64,000 nucleotides of DNA, from NCBI GenBank assembly GCA_017940895.1, contig JAGAXM010000019.1, positions 1-64,000 of the forward strand. The letters run 5' to 3'. Numbering within the stretch: the stretch's first letter is position 1; each line of letters starts with the position of its first letter. The stretch comes from Clostridiales bacterium (GTDB lineage Bacteria > Bacillota > Clostridia > Saccharofermentanales > Saccharofermentanaceae). A program made the position numbers and the translations under genes. Below the pieces are notes generated by a model. That model searched no databases. It saw nothing but the letters and a program-made list of their open reading frames with translations, and was not told the DNA's origin. Below, piece after piece: positions 25,836 to 34,811 of the stretch.

Positions 25836-27854
25836 TCAGTACCATCTGCTGATACGGTTCTCGGGCGCGATATACATGCCGTCGCCCTCCTGCACGCCGT
25901 ACGTCTCGTAGAAAGCATCGAGCGTCGAAAGTATCGCATTAACCCTGATGACCGACGGGCTGTGCGAATCCGTATCAAGCTGGTCTATGACAGCAGAATC
26001 GAGCTCCTTGCCGCACCATATCGTCGCGTAATTCTCGAAAAGCAACTCGAGCTGCTCTTGGGTATGCGCTAGCGTCGTGATGCACTCAAGCGAACCCAAG
26101 TCGGCGTAGTTCTCACCCAATGTCTGCTCGCCGTCGACGTGGTAAACGCCGAAGACCGTGAAGTTGTCCTCGAAGTAGGAGACCGCCTGCTCATTTCGGG
26201 CATTCAAAGTCGCGAGGTCCTCATCGCAGATCCACGCAGGGTTATAGTTGCCGTCCTGGTCAAACACGATGCAGGTGCTGTCGAACGCGTGACCCATCTC
26301 GTGACCGATTACCATGCCGAGACCGCCCAAATTCGTGTAGTAGTCCTGATCGGGCGAGAAGAAAGGCTCGATCGTGATAGCCGCCGTGATCGTGATGTTG
26401 TTAAGCGACTGGTTGTAGCAGGCATTTAACATCTGCATGGGCATGCCGGCCTCTGTTCTGTCGACGGGTTCTGAGAGACTTGCATATTTATCTGCCTGCT
26501 CGTGAAGCCTGTATGAAAGATAGAATGAATAGTAGTCGTCGTAGCAAAGATCCGACCACTCGTCAGGGTCTGCCCTGCCGACGCTGCTGCCGGTTACATA
26601 TACGATGTTGTCGAGCTTCCGTAGGATACCCTGTCTCGACTCTTCGGTAAGCCATGTGGCGTTAGTGATGAGTGCTCTGTATCCTTCCCTTATGTCGTCG
26701 CACATGGAGATCAGAGCCTCGTCCGTCTCCTCTGTGTAATACTGATCGAGGTACAGCGGATCCGTCTGACGCCAGCAGGTGTTCTGAACATATTCCATAG
26801 CCTGCTCATCAGGTGTCGCGTAATCGATAGTTGCGTAGTCTTCAAGTGCTTCATATCCCCTTACGACAAAGCTTGGGTATTCCGTCCCGAGCTGTGCCAT
26901 CTTCCATGCTTTGAGGGCATCAAGATTATCTTCTGTGAGTGCGTTATTAAGAGCGGCTAACTGTCCGGGATCCACTGTGGCGAATTCATCATGGAATTCG
27001 GAATCAATCCCCATCTGCGTAAGGTAAGACGCGAGGTCGACATTACTTAAGATCGCCTGTGTCTCGTCGAACGACAGAACCTGATAGTACTCGACCGGGA
27101 ATAACTCCCTTACGACGTCGAGGTCGGTCGCGTTATAGATATCCATCGCGATGTAGCCGAGTCTCGTGCCTGCCTCATCAGACGAATCTTTATCATGACC
27201 CAATGCCTGATAGTAAAGGCTTGCCGAAGTCTTAACGTCATCAAGCGGCGCATAAGTATCCTCGAGCGAATCGAAGTCCGCGCCGAGGAAGGCGGACAGC
27301 TGCTCGAACCCGAGGATCCTGTGATCTGCCTGAAGGTAGTTAAAGTCGATACCGATGTTAAAGTAACCCGGAACCGCATAGTCGCGTGCGATTCGCGCGT
27401 CGAGCTCGAGGAATTCCTCAATCGTGGTTACCCCGTCGATCTCATGCATCAACGCATCGAGATCCCCGGGTATATCCGCATTGTCCGAATCGTAGTTAAG
27501 CCTTAAGTTATAAGCCTGCTGAATGATGTATTCCTCAGTGCCGTACTCATAGCCCGACCCCGCGACAACATCGTTGATGATTCCCTCGATCCTCTCGTCT
27601 ACAAGATCTTCATCAAACGCTGTGCCCGCCTGGTAATCGCCGTATTCGAACACGGCATTCGCGAGTGCCTCCTCATTAACATACATGTAGTAATCGTCCT
27701 GCGGTCTGTACGGTCCCTGCTGAATCACATAAGTCTCCTGAGTTTCAGAAGCCTCAGACGCAGAAGGTTCGGTAACCGTAACCGAGCAGCCTGCCACAGC
27801 GCCCATTGCCGCCGCGGCCGCACACAGGACAGCCAATCCCTTGATTCTCCTCAT
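25836..27854 (-). CDS. M13-family zinc metallopeptidase lipoprotein
   Basis: The 672-aa protein has a lipoprotein signal (lipobox AVAGC near 22) and the full neprilysin-type fold. The zinc motif HEMGH lies near 515 and the third ligand in GENYADLGS near 578; NAxYN-like substrate residues appear as NACYN. It would cleave peptides outside the membrane. Followed by an FtsX permease and ATPase, it may process or destroy peptides handled by that exporter. I chose the start at 27854, which follows GAGGAG by seven bases; an earlier in-frame start at 27872 overlaps the ribosome binding site. Confidence 0.9.
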   Translation of the reverse strand: MRRIKGLAVLCAAAAAMGAVAGCSVTVTEPSASEASETQETYVIQQGPYRPQDDYYMYVNEEALANAVFEYGDYQAGTAFDEDLVDERIEGIINDVVAGSGYEYGTEEYIIQQAYNLRLNYDSDNADIPGDLDALMHEIDGVTTIEEFLELDARIARDYAVPGYFNIGIDFNYLQADHRILGFEQLSAFLGADFDSLEDTYAPLDDVKTSASLYYQALGHDKDSSDEAGTRLGYIAMDIYNATDLDVVRELFPVEYYQVLSFDETQAILSNVDLASYLTQMGIDSEFHDEFATVDPGQLAALNNALTEDNLDALKAWKMAQLGTEYPSFVVRGYEALEDYATIDYATPDEQAMEYVQNTCWRQTDPLYLDQYYTEETDEALISMCDDIREGYRALITNATWLTEESRQGILRKLDNIVYVTGSSVGRADPDEWSDLCYDDYYSFYLSYRLHEQADKYASLSEPVDRTEAGMPMQMLNACYNQSLNNITITAAITIEPFFSPDQDYYTNLGGLGMVIGHEMGHAFDSTCIVFDQDGNYNPAWICDEDLATLNARNEQAVSYFEDNFTVFGVYHVDGEQTLGENYADLGSLECITTLAHTQEQLELLFENYATIWCGKELDSAVIDQLDTDSHSPSVIRVNAILSTLDAFYETYGVQEGDGMYIAPENRISRWY

Positions 27855-27858
27855 AAAA

Positions 27859-27889
27859 TATCTCCTCACCATTCAATGATGAGGAGATA
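27859..27889 (-). promoter_or_regulatory. Hairpin covering the M13 ribosome binding site
   Basis: On the minus strand TATCTCCTCA (27889... side given as 27880-27889 on the plus strand) pairs perfectly over ten bases with TGAGGAGATA (27859-27868), which contains the ribosome binding site. TTTT follows, so the same hairpin may end the transcript of the small gene upstream. Confidence 0.6.
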
Positions 27890-27900
27890 CTATCATTGGC

Positions 27901-27956
27901 TTGACCACAAGGGGGTGGTTCTGTGGTCAATTGCGTTTCCTGTGTGGTGAATTGCA
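27901..27956. promoter_or_regulatory. Inverted and direct repeats upstream of the M13 gene
   Basis: TTGACCACA (27901-27909) is perfectly inverted at 27922-27930. The words GTGGTCAATTGCG (27923) and GTGGTGAATTGCA (27944) form a direct repeat at a 21-bp step. An operator for the exporter unit is plausible; no protein can be named. Confidence 0.45.
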
Positions 27957-27970
27957 GTGCGGGGTCGCGC

Positions 27971-28384
27971 TCATACCCTTTTCGAGCCGCCCGTGAACAT
28001 GAACACGACGGAGAAAATAGCCGAGAGGCCGCCGATGCCGATGAAGAACCAGCCGAGCCAGCCGGGATCGCCCGCTATCTGCGCGGGGTTGTCGGGGTTG
28101 TACAGGATCGTGATCGTCTGCCCGACTCTCATGGTGGAATCCCATACGTCGGAAGGGCCCTCGTAAGTCTGTCCGTCGACCTCATAGCGCACGATCGGCA
28201 CCGCGTTGCGTCTGCTGCGCCTGCTGCTCGACGACCTATTGACGGTCGTCTGTATATCGATGATTTCCGCCTGCGTCTCGATGTAGTCCGTGTTCCTGTA
28301 GAACTGCATCCACACGCCCGCGGCTGCGAACGCGAGACAGATCACCATCATGAAGATTCCCGTAAATATCCTGCTTGTGTCCAT
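27971..28384 (-). CDS. DUF3592-like membrane protein
   Basis: The 137-aa protein has a membrane helix at each end (about 8-30 and 105-130) around a small beta-rich extracellular domain with V-R-Y-E-V-D-G-Q-T-Y-E-G and YNPDNPAQ, typical of DUF3592. Function is unknown. Its ribosome binding site is GGAGG and it follows the neighbouring membrane gene by 28 bp, so the two are co-transcribed. Confidence 0.75.
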   Translation of the reverse strand: MDTSRIFTGIFMMVICLAFAAAGVWMQFYRNTDYIETQAEIIDIQTTVNRSSSSRRSRRNAVPIVRYEVDGQTYEGPSDVWDSTMRVGQTITILYNPDNPAQIAGDPGWLGWFFIGIGGLSAIFSVVFMFTGGSKRV

Positions 28385-28412
28385 ATCCCTTATCCTCCCT
28401 ATGAACTTATGC

Positions 28413-28973
28413 TTACCTGTTTACGTCTATCCACCTGCCCTGTGCTTTGGGCGCCGCATTATTCTTGCACTCATTTATCGTATGGAACTGCTCGCGCTTA
28501 ACGATATTGAACTGGTAGTCGAGCCCGAGAAGATCGAAGCCCGTCTCAGTCTGAAGGATCGCGAGCCTCTCGACGGGGCAAACCTTGAACGATTCCGGAT
28601 CGTCCTCGAGAGGGATCTTGATGTCGTAGTATCTGTTGTAGTAAGACGTGTACGCGACCACCTTGCAGCCGTCGATAAACGCCGGGATGTCTCTGTTGTA
28701 GCTGTCCTTCTTATTCATGATAAGGTCGGGAATAAACTTGATAAAGAACAGCGGGATGCTCAGATCAAGCAGCGCGAACACCGCCATCCACTTTATGGGC
28801 GACAGCAGGAAGCCCGCCGCGATCAGTATTCCGCCGAGGAACGGCACGCTCGAGAAGTGCTTGCCCGTCTTCTTCGAAATGAGCGGCATCACTACATAGA
28901 AAACGATGACGAAGAACAGACCCGCTCCGATCAGTATAGAACACAAAAGATTATTCTTAATAAATTCAGTCAT
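28413..28973 (-). CDS. Unknown membrane protein, 186 aa
   Basis: Three membrane segments in the first 95 residues are followed by a cytoplasmic or extracellular domain of about 90 residues with two conserved-looking blocks (IKIPLEDDPESF and CPVERLAIL). I do not recognise the family. The ATG at 28973 is chosen because GGGGGAG lies just before it, although the spacing is short; a TTG start four codons earlier lacks a site. It is co-transcribed with the DUF3592 gene. Confidence 0.55.
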   Translation of the reverse strand: MTEFIKNNLLCSILIGAGLFFVIVFYVVMPLISKKTGKHFSSVPFLGGILIAAGFLLSPIKWMAVFALLDLSIPLFFIKFIPDLIMNKKDSYNRDIPAFIDGCKVVAYTSYYNRYYDIKIPLEDDPESFKVCPVERLAILQTETGFDLLGLDYQFNIVKREQFHTINECKNNAAPKAQGRWIDVNR

Positions 28974-29010
28974 AAACTCCCCCAAGACTTACTGTCTACT
29001 ATTATACACA

Positions 29011-30519
29011 TTATTCTTCGGCGGGTTTATCTCTGCTTATTCTTCTTGATGTCGATGAGATTGCTCTGTCGGGACACACGAGGATACACAGGTGACAACC
29101 GACGCACTTCTTGCCGTTAAGTCTGACCTTCCTGTTCCCGTCCATCGTGAGCGCATCGTGACCGCCGTCTGCGCATGAGATAACGCAGCGACCGCAGCCC
29201 ATGCACTTATCGTGATCGAACTTCGGGAAAAGTATCGTGTCTCTCTCGAGCACTTCAGTCGTGTCGCTTATCGAGTCGAGCGCGATGCCTCTTATCTGCT
29301 TGATATCGGTGACGCCCTTCTCCTTAAGGTAACGGATCATGCCGGACTTAAGGTCGTCAATGATCCGGTAGCCGTACTGCATGACCGCAGTAGTAACCTG
29401 CACCGTAGCGGCGCCCAGAAGAAGGAACTCGAGAGCATCAGTCCACGTCTCGATGCCGCCCATCGCGCTAATGTGCTTGTTCTTAAGATTAGGGTTATGG
29501 CACAGCTCTTCGATGAATCTTAATGCGATCGGCTTGACCGCATTGCCGCTGTAGCCTCCGACCGCTGACATGCCATGCACCGCAGGCTCGGATACATATG
29601 TATGCGGGTTGATCCCGATGATGCTCTTTATCGTATTGATCGCTGCGATTCCGCTCGCGCCGCCTCTTATCGCGGCGTCTGCGGCGGGGCTCATGTGACC
29701 GACGTTGGGAGTAAGCTTCGCGAGCACCGGAAGGCTCGTTCCCCTGCATACACGCGCCGTGAATCTCTCTACGAGTTCCGGCGACTCGCCGATCGCGGAT
29801 CCTAAGAACCCTTCGACCATATTCGGGCACGAGAAGTTAAGTTCTATCGCATCCGCGCCGTTCTCTTCGCATATACGCGCGAGGTCCTCCCACTCCTGAT
29901 CATTCTGTCCCATTATGGACGCGAGTATGAATTTGTCCGGATAATTCTGCTTAAGTTTCCTGAAAATCGCCATGTCTTCTTCGACAGTGTGCGTGCTTAA
30001 CTGCTCGATATTCTTGAAGCCTGTGATCGTACCTGAACTTCCAAAGATCGCGGAGTACCTCGGGGACGTCTCGTGAATATCTATCGAACAGATCGTCTTG
30101 AACGAGATGCCTGCCCAGCCCGCTTCGAATGCGCGGGCGCACTTATCGTATGTGCTTCCGACTACCGATGACGACAGCAGGAACGGGTTCTCAATCGGCT
30201 TGCCGCAGAAGGTCGTCTTCAGGATATCTTCGTCGTTATCTATCGCTTCGACTTCGGGCTTGATCTCATCGTTAAGCCTCTTGATAAGATCCTTGATGTG
30301 AACCTCGCCCGGGCGGACGCACGCCTTCTCACACGGGGCGTCACAGTTCATGCACGGGATACTGTCAGGAAGGGACGCCGCCGCACACGCTTCGTTATCG
30401 AACCAGATGCTTCTCAGACGCCGCGCGGGATCGAGCCCGCCGCACGCCTTGGAGCACGGCGCATCAGCGCAGAGCACACACCTTATCATGTCTGAGCGGT
30501 GGATCTTTTTCGCAAACAT
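29011..30519 (-). CDS. preA: PreA-like dihydropyrimidine/dihydroorotate dehydrogenase with Fe-S domains
   Basis: The 502-aa protein combines an N-terminal cysteine-rich part (CVLCADAPCSKAC, CMNCDAPCEKAC), an FMN-binding barrel of the dihydroorotate dehydrogenase class (about 100-420, with ELNFSCPN) and a C-terminal double [4Fe-4S] ferredoxin (CMGCGRC, CVGCHLC). It resembles PreA, which reduces uracil or thymine with electrons passed from PreT. No preT gene lies nearby. Where family members carry a catalytic cysteine in a GxxCGQ-type loop, this protein reads SAIGESPEL, so substrate and activity are uncertain. The N-terminal cysteine part is more usual for the PreT-side domain, so this may be a compact self-contained version. 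Confidence 0.75.
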   Translation of the reverse strand: MFAKKIHRSDMIRCVLCADAPCSKACGGLDPARRLRSIWFDNEACAAASLPDSIPCMNCDAPCEKACVRPGEVHIKDLIKRLNDEIKPEVEAIDNDEDILKTTFCGKPIENPFLLSSSVVGSTYDKCARAFEAGWAGISFKTICSIDIHETSPRYSAIFGSSGTITGFKNIEQLSTHTVEEDMAIFRKLKQNYPDKFILASIMGQNDQEWEDLARICEENGADAIELNFSCPNMVEGFLGSAIGESPELVERFTARVCRGTSLPVLAKLTPNVGHMSPAADAAIRGGASGIAAINTIKSIIGINPHTYVSEPAVHGMSAVGGYSGNAVKPIALRFIEELCHNPNLKNKHISAMGGIETWTDALEFLLLGAATVQVTTAVMQYGYRIIDDLKSGMIRYLKEKGVTDIKQIRGIALDSISDTTEVLERDTILFPKFDHDKCMGCGRCVISCADGGHDALTMDGNRKVRLNGKKCVGCHLCILVCPDRAISSTSRRISRDKPAEE

Positions 30520-30559
30520 AGGGGCCTCTCCTTTACCGAAGGTAGTCCCCTATATTATA
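30520..30559 (-). promoter_or_regulatory. preA -10 box and leader hairpin
   Basis: TATAAT (30559-30554, minus) is followed at once by AGGGG (30551-30547), which can pair with CCCCT (30524-30520) directly before the start codon. The ribosome binding site AAAGGAGAGG lies in the loop side of this structure. No clear -35 is seen. Confidence 0.45.
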
Positions 30560-30574
30560 CAGATTTTTTGATAT

Positions 30575-32740
30575 TTACGCGCAGTAACCGACGTTGTCGA
30601 TGATAAGCGAGCCCGCCTCCGTGCCGTCCGTTGTTATCGTCATGCCGGTGACTGCCGTGAAGTCGAAGTCTGCCGTCTGCGCGAAAGCTTCCGCCGTGAT
30701 CACAACCTGCTGCAGCTGATGCTTATACTCATACGAGCCGAAGAAAACGTCATCCTTCCAAAGCTGTACCGCGAGCGTGTGATATACGAAAGTCGGGTTG
30801 TCGACGGTAACCGTATTGCCGTTGATATCAGTGAGCGTGACGGAGTAGTTAAAGCCCTCTTCGATATCCTCGACTTCAATCTCGTTCATGTCCGCGATCG
30901 CGAATGAGATGTAGCCGTTGCTCAAGTCCACCGCGTCGAAGTTCATGCTTATCTCGGGCGCGGACTCCTCTTCCCACTCGACTGAAAGCACGTAGTTATC
31001 GCTCTCGCCCTGGTCGCCTCTGTCGTATACAGCGATCGTCCATGTGTCGGCGCCTGTTACTCCTATTGTCTGTGCGGCTCCAATGTCCACCGTGTCGTCG
31101 AACGAGAACAGTTGCTCGAAGTTGCTGTCTTCGTAGTTTGTAATGTAGACCGTGTCAGGCAGTACGCTTCTGAACGCGTCGACGTTGCTTAAGAGTTCCT
31201 CATATGTGTTGTCGATGCCAAGCGTCGTGTCGAGGAAAACCCTGATGTAAGAAGACGCGATGAACTGCTGGTCGGCGGGGTCTAAGAAGTTATGAGTATT
31301 CAGGTAACCCGCGCATGCGCCGGGATTGTCGTAACGTCCCCACTGCGTGTTGAACTGACCGTGGTTCGCGCCGAGGATGTAGACCTCTGACTTCAAGTAG
31401 AACTCGTCTGTCTCGCCCGTGAACGTTATGTTGTTGTACTGCTTCTCGCCCATCATGGAGCTGACGTCCTGGTCGTTAGAGCCGTGGATGAGAAGGTAGT
31501 TAACGTCTTGGATCTCGACAGAGCGGCTGACCGGTCTGTACTGGTCGACTACAGGCGCGATCGCGACGATGGATGTGATGTTGAAGTGGTAGTCGAAAGC
31601 GACGTTGCCGTCCTCCGGATAGTAGTCCAAGTCGTTGAAGAGGTATGCAGTCGCCACCATTTCGCCGCCTCTGGAGTGACCGCCGATCGCGACCGTGTCC
31701 TCATCGATGAGACCTTCAATTGCACTTCCTGCCGTGTCGTTAAGGCCGAAGATCACCTTCATGTTCTCGAGGAGCAAAATCGCTCTCAGGTCATTACCGA
31801 CACCAGACGCATTGATGATATTCTCGTCGACAGAGATGACGACGTAGCCGTGTGATGCGAGCGACTGACCGAGGTAATCGTAGCCCAAGTACGACGGAAC
31901 GTACGAATCGTGGTTGCCGTGAACGATGAAGAAAACGGGGCAGTCCGTCTGACCCTGAGGATACCAGATCTCGCCCTTCACCGGAGTCTCGGCAAAATCG
32001 TAGTCGTTGAACACATCCGTGAGCGCATCGAGGCCCTCGAGTTCAGTCTGATCGTAGATCGTGAAGTCGAGTGTGTCGGTGACGATGTCGTTGTCCTCCT
32101 CGGGACCGTAGCTTAACTCTTCAACTGTGTAAGGTCCGTCCTTCATATATGCGTCGAAGCCCTGAGCCTGCGCGGTCTGTGTCGCCGGTGCGAAAGATGT
32201 GTAGAACTCGATCCTGCTGTCGCCGAAGATGTCGTTATGGTATGTGTATGCATATCCGCCGATTACCGCAGCGCAGAGCACAAGTGCGATGTAGGCAAAG
32301 ACCTGCTTGAATCTCTTTGTCCTGATGAAGCCCCAGATGATCCTTCCCAATACATCGACTGCAAGTGCGAGCGCATATGAGAAAAGAAGTGCGCCCGGGA
32401 TAGCTTCAGCCTGATTCGCGGCAATGTTTGTAAATGCCACCGTGGTGAATGCAGCGATGAAATAACCTCTGTGCCTTTTGCCGCCCGCGAACAACAGCTT
32501 GAAGATCAGCGTGCACAGTTCCGTGACGATCGCGACGAGGCCCATGCTGATGATAAATATCAGTATCGCGTTGAATTTGTTGTATGTATAAGAATCGATG
32601 ATCCACCAGCAAAACTGCGAAGCGAGAATGAACTCCAATATCATCGCTCCCGCGCGCCCGCTCTTCATGAACTCCCGCGCCGGCTGGCTCTTCCTCTTAA
32701 TAAACCCGAACGGCTTCTTGATTTTTTCTTTAACACTCAT
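30575..32740 (-). CDS. Membrane-anchored alpha/beta hydrolase, 721 aa
   Basis: Four to five membrane segments (about residues 25-170) precede an extracellular alpha/beta hydrolase domain. The segment PVFFIVHGNHDSY carries the oxyanion region and GGHSRGGEM the nucleophile serine elbow. The fold resembles PAF-acetylhydrolase or chlorophyllase-like esterases. A C-terminal beta domain (about 560-721) follows. Its start overlaps the end of the next hydrolase by 11 bp, so they are translated together. Substrate unknown; a surface esterase role is inferred. Confidence 0.75.
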   Translation of the reverse strand: MSVKEKIKKPFGFIKRKSQPAREFMKSGRAGAMILEFILASQFCWWIIDSYTYNKFNAILIFIISMGLVAIVTELCTLIFKLLFAGGKRHRGYFIAAFTTVAFTNIAANQAEAIPGALLFSYALALAVDVLGRIIWGFIRTKRFKQVFAYIALVLCAAVIGGYAYTYHNDIFGDSRIEFYTSFAPATQTAQAQGFDAYMKDGPYTVEELSYGPEEDNDIVTDTLDFTIYDQTELEGLDALTDVFNDYDFAETPVKGEIWYPQGQTDCPVFFIVHGNHDSYVPSYLGYDYLGQSLASHGYVVISVDENIINASGVGNDLRAILLLENMKVIFGLNDTAGSAIEGLIDEDTVAIGGHSRGGEMVATAYLFNDLDYYPEDGNVAFDYHFNITSIVAIAPVVDQYRPVSRSVEIQDVNYLLIHGSNDQDVSSMMGEKQYNNITFTGETDEFYLKSEVYILGANHGQFNTQWGRYDNPGACAGYLNTHNFLDPADQQFIASSYIRVFLDTTLGIDNTYEELLSNVDAFRSVLPDTVYITNYEDSNFEQLFSFDDTVDIGAAQTIGVTGADTWTIAVYDRGDQGESDNYVLSVEWEEESAPEISMNFDAVDLSNGYISFAIADMNEIEVEDIEEGFNYSVTLTDINGNTVTVDNPTFVYHTLAVQLWKDDVFFGSYEYKHQLQQVVITAEAFAQTADFDFTAVTGMTITTDGTEAGSLIIDNVGYCA

Positions 32741-34310
32741 TTAAGAAATCCTCTACTATACTTGCAAACTGATCGGGATGCTGACCCTGAGGTGCGTGGC
32801 CGCAGCCTTCCATCGCGACGTACTGCAGGCCGTGCTCAGACGCATAGTTTTCGACGAGTTCCGCGGGGCATGCCCAGTCGCACGAGCCCGAGATGAACAG
32901 GACCGGAACCTGATACTGCCCGATATCATAAAGATTGAAGTTCATCATCGTCTCTTCGAGCGGCGCCTGAAGCTCCATGAAGAACGGATCGCCCATCGTG
33001 GCCTTGATCTCAAGCCAATACCACCTTACGTCATCAACACCCAGCACAGGCGAGAAAACAGCAGCCGCGGTAGCCGTATCCGACATATCCGTCTGCGGGT
33101 GATATTGGGAAGTGTATTCGCGAAGCGTCAGCAGGTGCTCAAGCGACAAGTCGGACATGAAATCCTCATAAGCCGCTTCCATCGCTGAAGTATCGTCGCC
33201 CCTCTCCTGCGCGATGCGGAGGGCATCCTCATAGGCATAAACCTCGCCGTAATAATCGGTCTCATTAACACATTGACCGACACCTATATATGCGGACACC
33301 TTCTCGGGATGAGCCATAACGTAAGAAGAGCCGAGCATCGAGCCGTACGAGTGGCCGAGGATGATGACCTGATCCTGACCGAATCTGTCGCAGCAGTAAT
33401 CTACAAGCGCATCGAGATCTGCAAGCTGCTGCTCGAACGTGAGACCTGCGTTGTCGGGATTGACATCGGCATTGTGATAGTAAGACCGTCCGCAGCCTGT
33501 CTCATCCCAGGAGACAATCGTGTATTCATCTGCCAGGTAATCCTGCCAGTGGTAGTCAACAAAAGACGTCGGTGCGCCGGGGCCGCCGTGCAGCGAGATG
33601 ATAACGGGGTTCGACTCGGACTCGCCGAAAACATAAATGAACCCCTCACTGCCGTCAAGTTGAACATAAACCTGCTCGTTCACGCCGTTTCTGTAAGCGA
33701 ACGCTCGCTTGATCTGTCTGCCGCATCTGAATGCGATAACGGTATTAAGTGCAATAAGAACAATTGCAACGGCAGCGATTAAGATCCACTTCAACACACC
33801 GAGGATAATTCGAACGGGCAGCTTCTTCTTAGTCTTCCTGCCGTAGACCTCACGCGCATGCTGTGCGTGGATGCCGATGTGGCCGATGCCGAGTATGACG
33901 GCACCGAAGATCATAAAGATGTTGCCGCCGTACACACCGAGAAGGTAGAACGCGAACACGGGATAAGTCGCAAGCGCCAAAGGCATGCCGCAGAAGCCGC
34001 GGTAGAAGTCCTGCATTGTTTTCGGGGACTTGAAGTAGCGCACCCACGCGATGTCGTAGAGCACCATCATGAGAAACGAGATGCCGAGCACGATGAGCCA
34101 AAAGTTCCAGCCGTGGGGGTTGAAGTCAGAGAAGATAAGTGCGCACGGCGTGACGATGAACTGTCCGACGCGCTCGAACGCGAGAAGGATCTTGTTCTCG
34201 CGTGCCGCATAATCCGCGTAACCCTTCGGCTGATTCTTCGCCCAAATGCCGTTCGGAATGAACAGCATCGCAAGATAAATAAGACCTACGTAAGAAAAAC
34301 CAAAATGCAC
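32730..34310 (-). CDS. Membrane protein fused to proline-iminopeptidase-like hydrolase
   Basis: The first 190 residues hold five membrane segments, with a loop rich in basic residues. The remainder is an alpha/beta hydrolase of the proline iminopeptidase group: HGGPG oxyanion motif, SWDETGCGRS, nucleophile elbow GHSYGS and a C-terminal GCGHAP with the catalytic histidine. A membrane-bound peptidase or esterase acting outside the cell is likely. It starts with GTG at 34310, nine bases after GGGGG. A consensus promoter lies at 34337-34365. Confidence 0.78.
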   Translation of the reverse strand: MHFGFSYVGLIYLAMLFIPNGIWAKNQPKGYADYAARENKILLAFERVGQFIVTPCALIFSDFNPHGWNFWLIVLGISFLMMVLYDIAWVRYFKSPKTMQDFYRGFCGMPLALATYPVFAFYLLGVYGGNIFMIFGAVILGIGHIGIHAQHAREVYGRKTKKKLPVRIILGVLKWILIAAVAIVLIALNTVIAFRCGRQIKRAFAYRNGVNEQVYVQLDGSEGFIYVFGESESNPVIISLHGGPGAPTSFVDYHWQDYLADEYTIVSWDETGCGRSYYHNADVNPDNAGLTFEQQLADLDALVDYCCDRFGQDQVIILGHSYGSMLGSSYVMAHPEKVSAYIGVGQCVNETDYYGEVYAYEDALRIAQERGDDTSAMEAAYEDFMSDLSLEHLLTLREYTSQYHPQTDMSDTATAAAVFSPVLGVDDVRWYWLEIKATMGDPFFMELQAPLEETMMNFNLYDIGQYQVPVLFISGSCDWACPAELVENYASEHGLQYVAMEGCGHAPQGQHPDQFASIVEDFLNEC

Positions 34311-34336
34311 AATCTATACCCCCTTAAGCGATATAC

Positions 34337-34365
34337 ATCATAACGCGAGGTATAGGTTCTGTCAA
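34337..34365 (-). promoter_or_regulatory. Promoter of the two-hydrolase unit
   Basis: TTGACA (34365-34360) and TATGAT (34342-34337) on the minus strand are 17 bp apart, a strong sigma-A match upstream of the GTG at 34310. Confidence 0.7.
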
Positions 34366-34373
34366 CAGTTGTT

Positions 34374-34811
34374 TTACAGATTCTGCTGTTTTTCCTGGAA
34401 TCTTATGAGGTCTTCTGTCAGTTGATCGGCCGTCTTCTTATCAAGGAACCAGCCTATTACGACCACGCCGACGTAGATGATCACTACGCTTACGGCGACG
34501 CATACTGCGGTGATGACAGTATCCTTTTCGATGGGGTTGCCGCCGAAGATGAACGCCACCAGAAGCACTACCGTGAGTACCATCCGGATGGCTTCCCTGA
34601 TCAGCGTTTGCCTGACCGTGAGTTCTTTGCCGTCGCGCACGATCAGCGCGGGGATCATGCCGATGAGGCCGTAGATCAGCGGGTACATGAAGACTTCGTA
34701 GCCGAACTGCTGGTCGGGTCTTAAGAGGCGCCCCAGCACGAGCATCGCGATGTTGATGAGAGTGACGCTTATGAAGAAGCTTGAGAGCATGTTTTTGAGC
34801 TTGTCTTTCAT
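34374..34811 (-). CDS. DUF3021 membrane protein
   Basis: The 145-aa protein has four membrane segments and the LRPDQQFGYE-type loop of DUF3021. Genes of this family usually sit next to a stand-alone LytTR regulator, as here, and are thought to hold or sense for it. The overlap of its start with the LytTR stop is four bases. Together with the LytTR protein and the 441-aa hydrolase it forms one operon. Confidence 0.82.
   Translation of the reverse strand: MKDKLKNMLSSFFISVTLINIAMLVLGRLLRPDQQFGYEVFMYPLIYGLIGMIPALIVRDGKELTVRQTLIREAIRMVLTVVLLVAFIFGGNPIEKDTVITAVCVAVSVVIIYVGVVVIGWFLDKKTADQLTEDLIRFQEKQQNL

Noticed and set aside
30520..30574. FMN riboswitch before preA
   Set aside because: The leader is under 40 bases, far too short, and lacks the conserved core.
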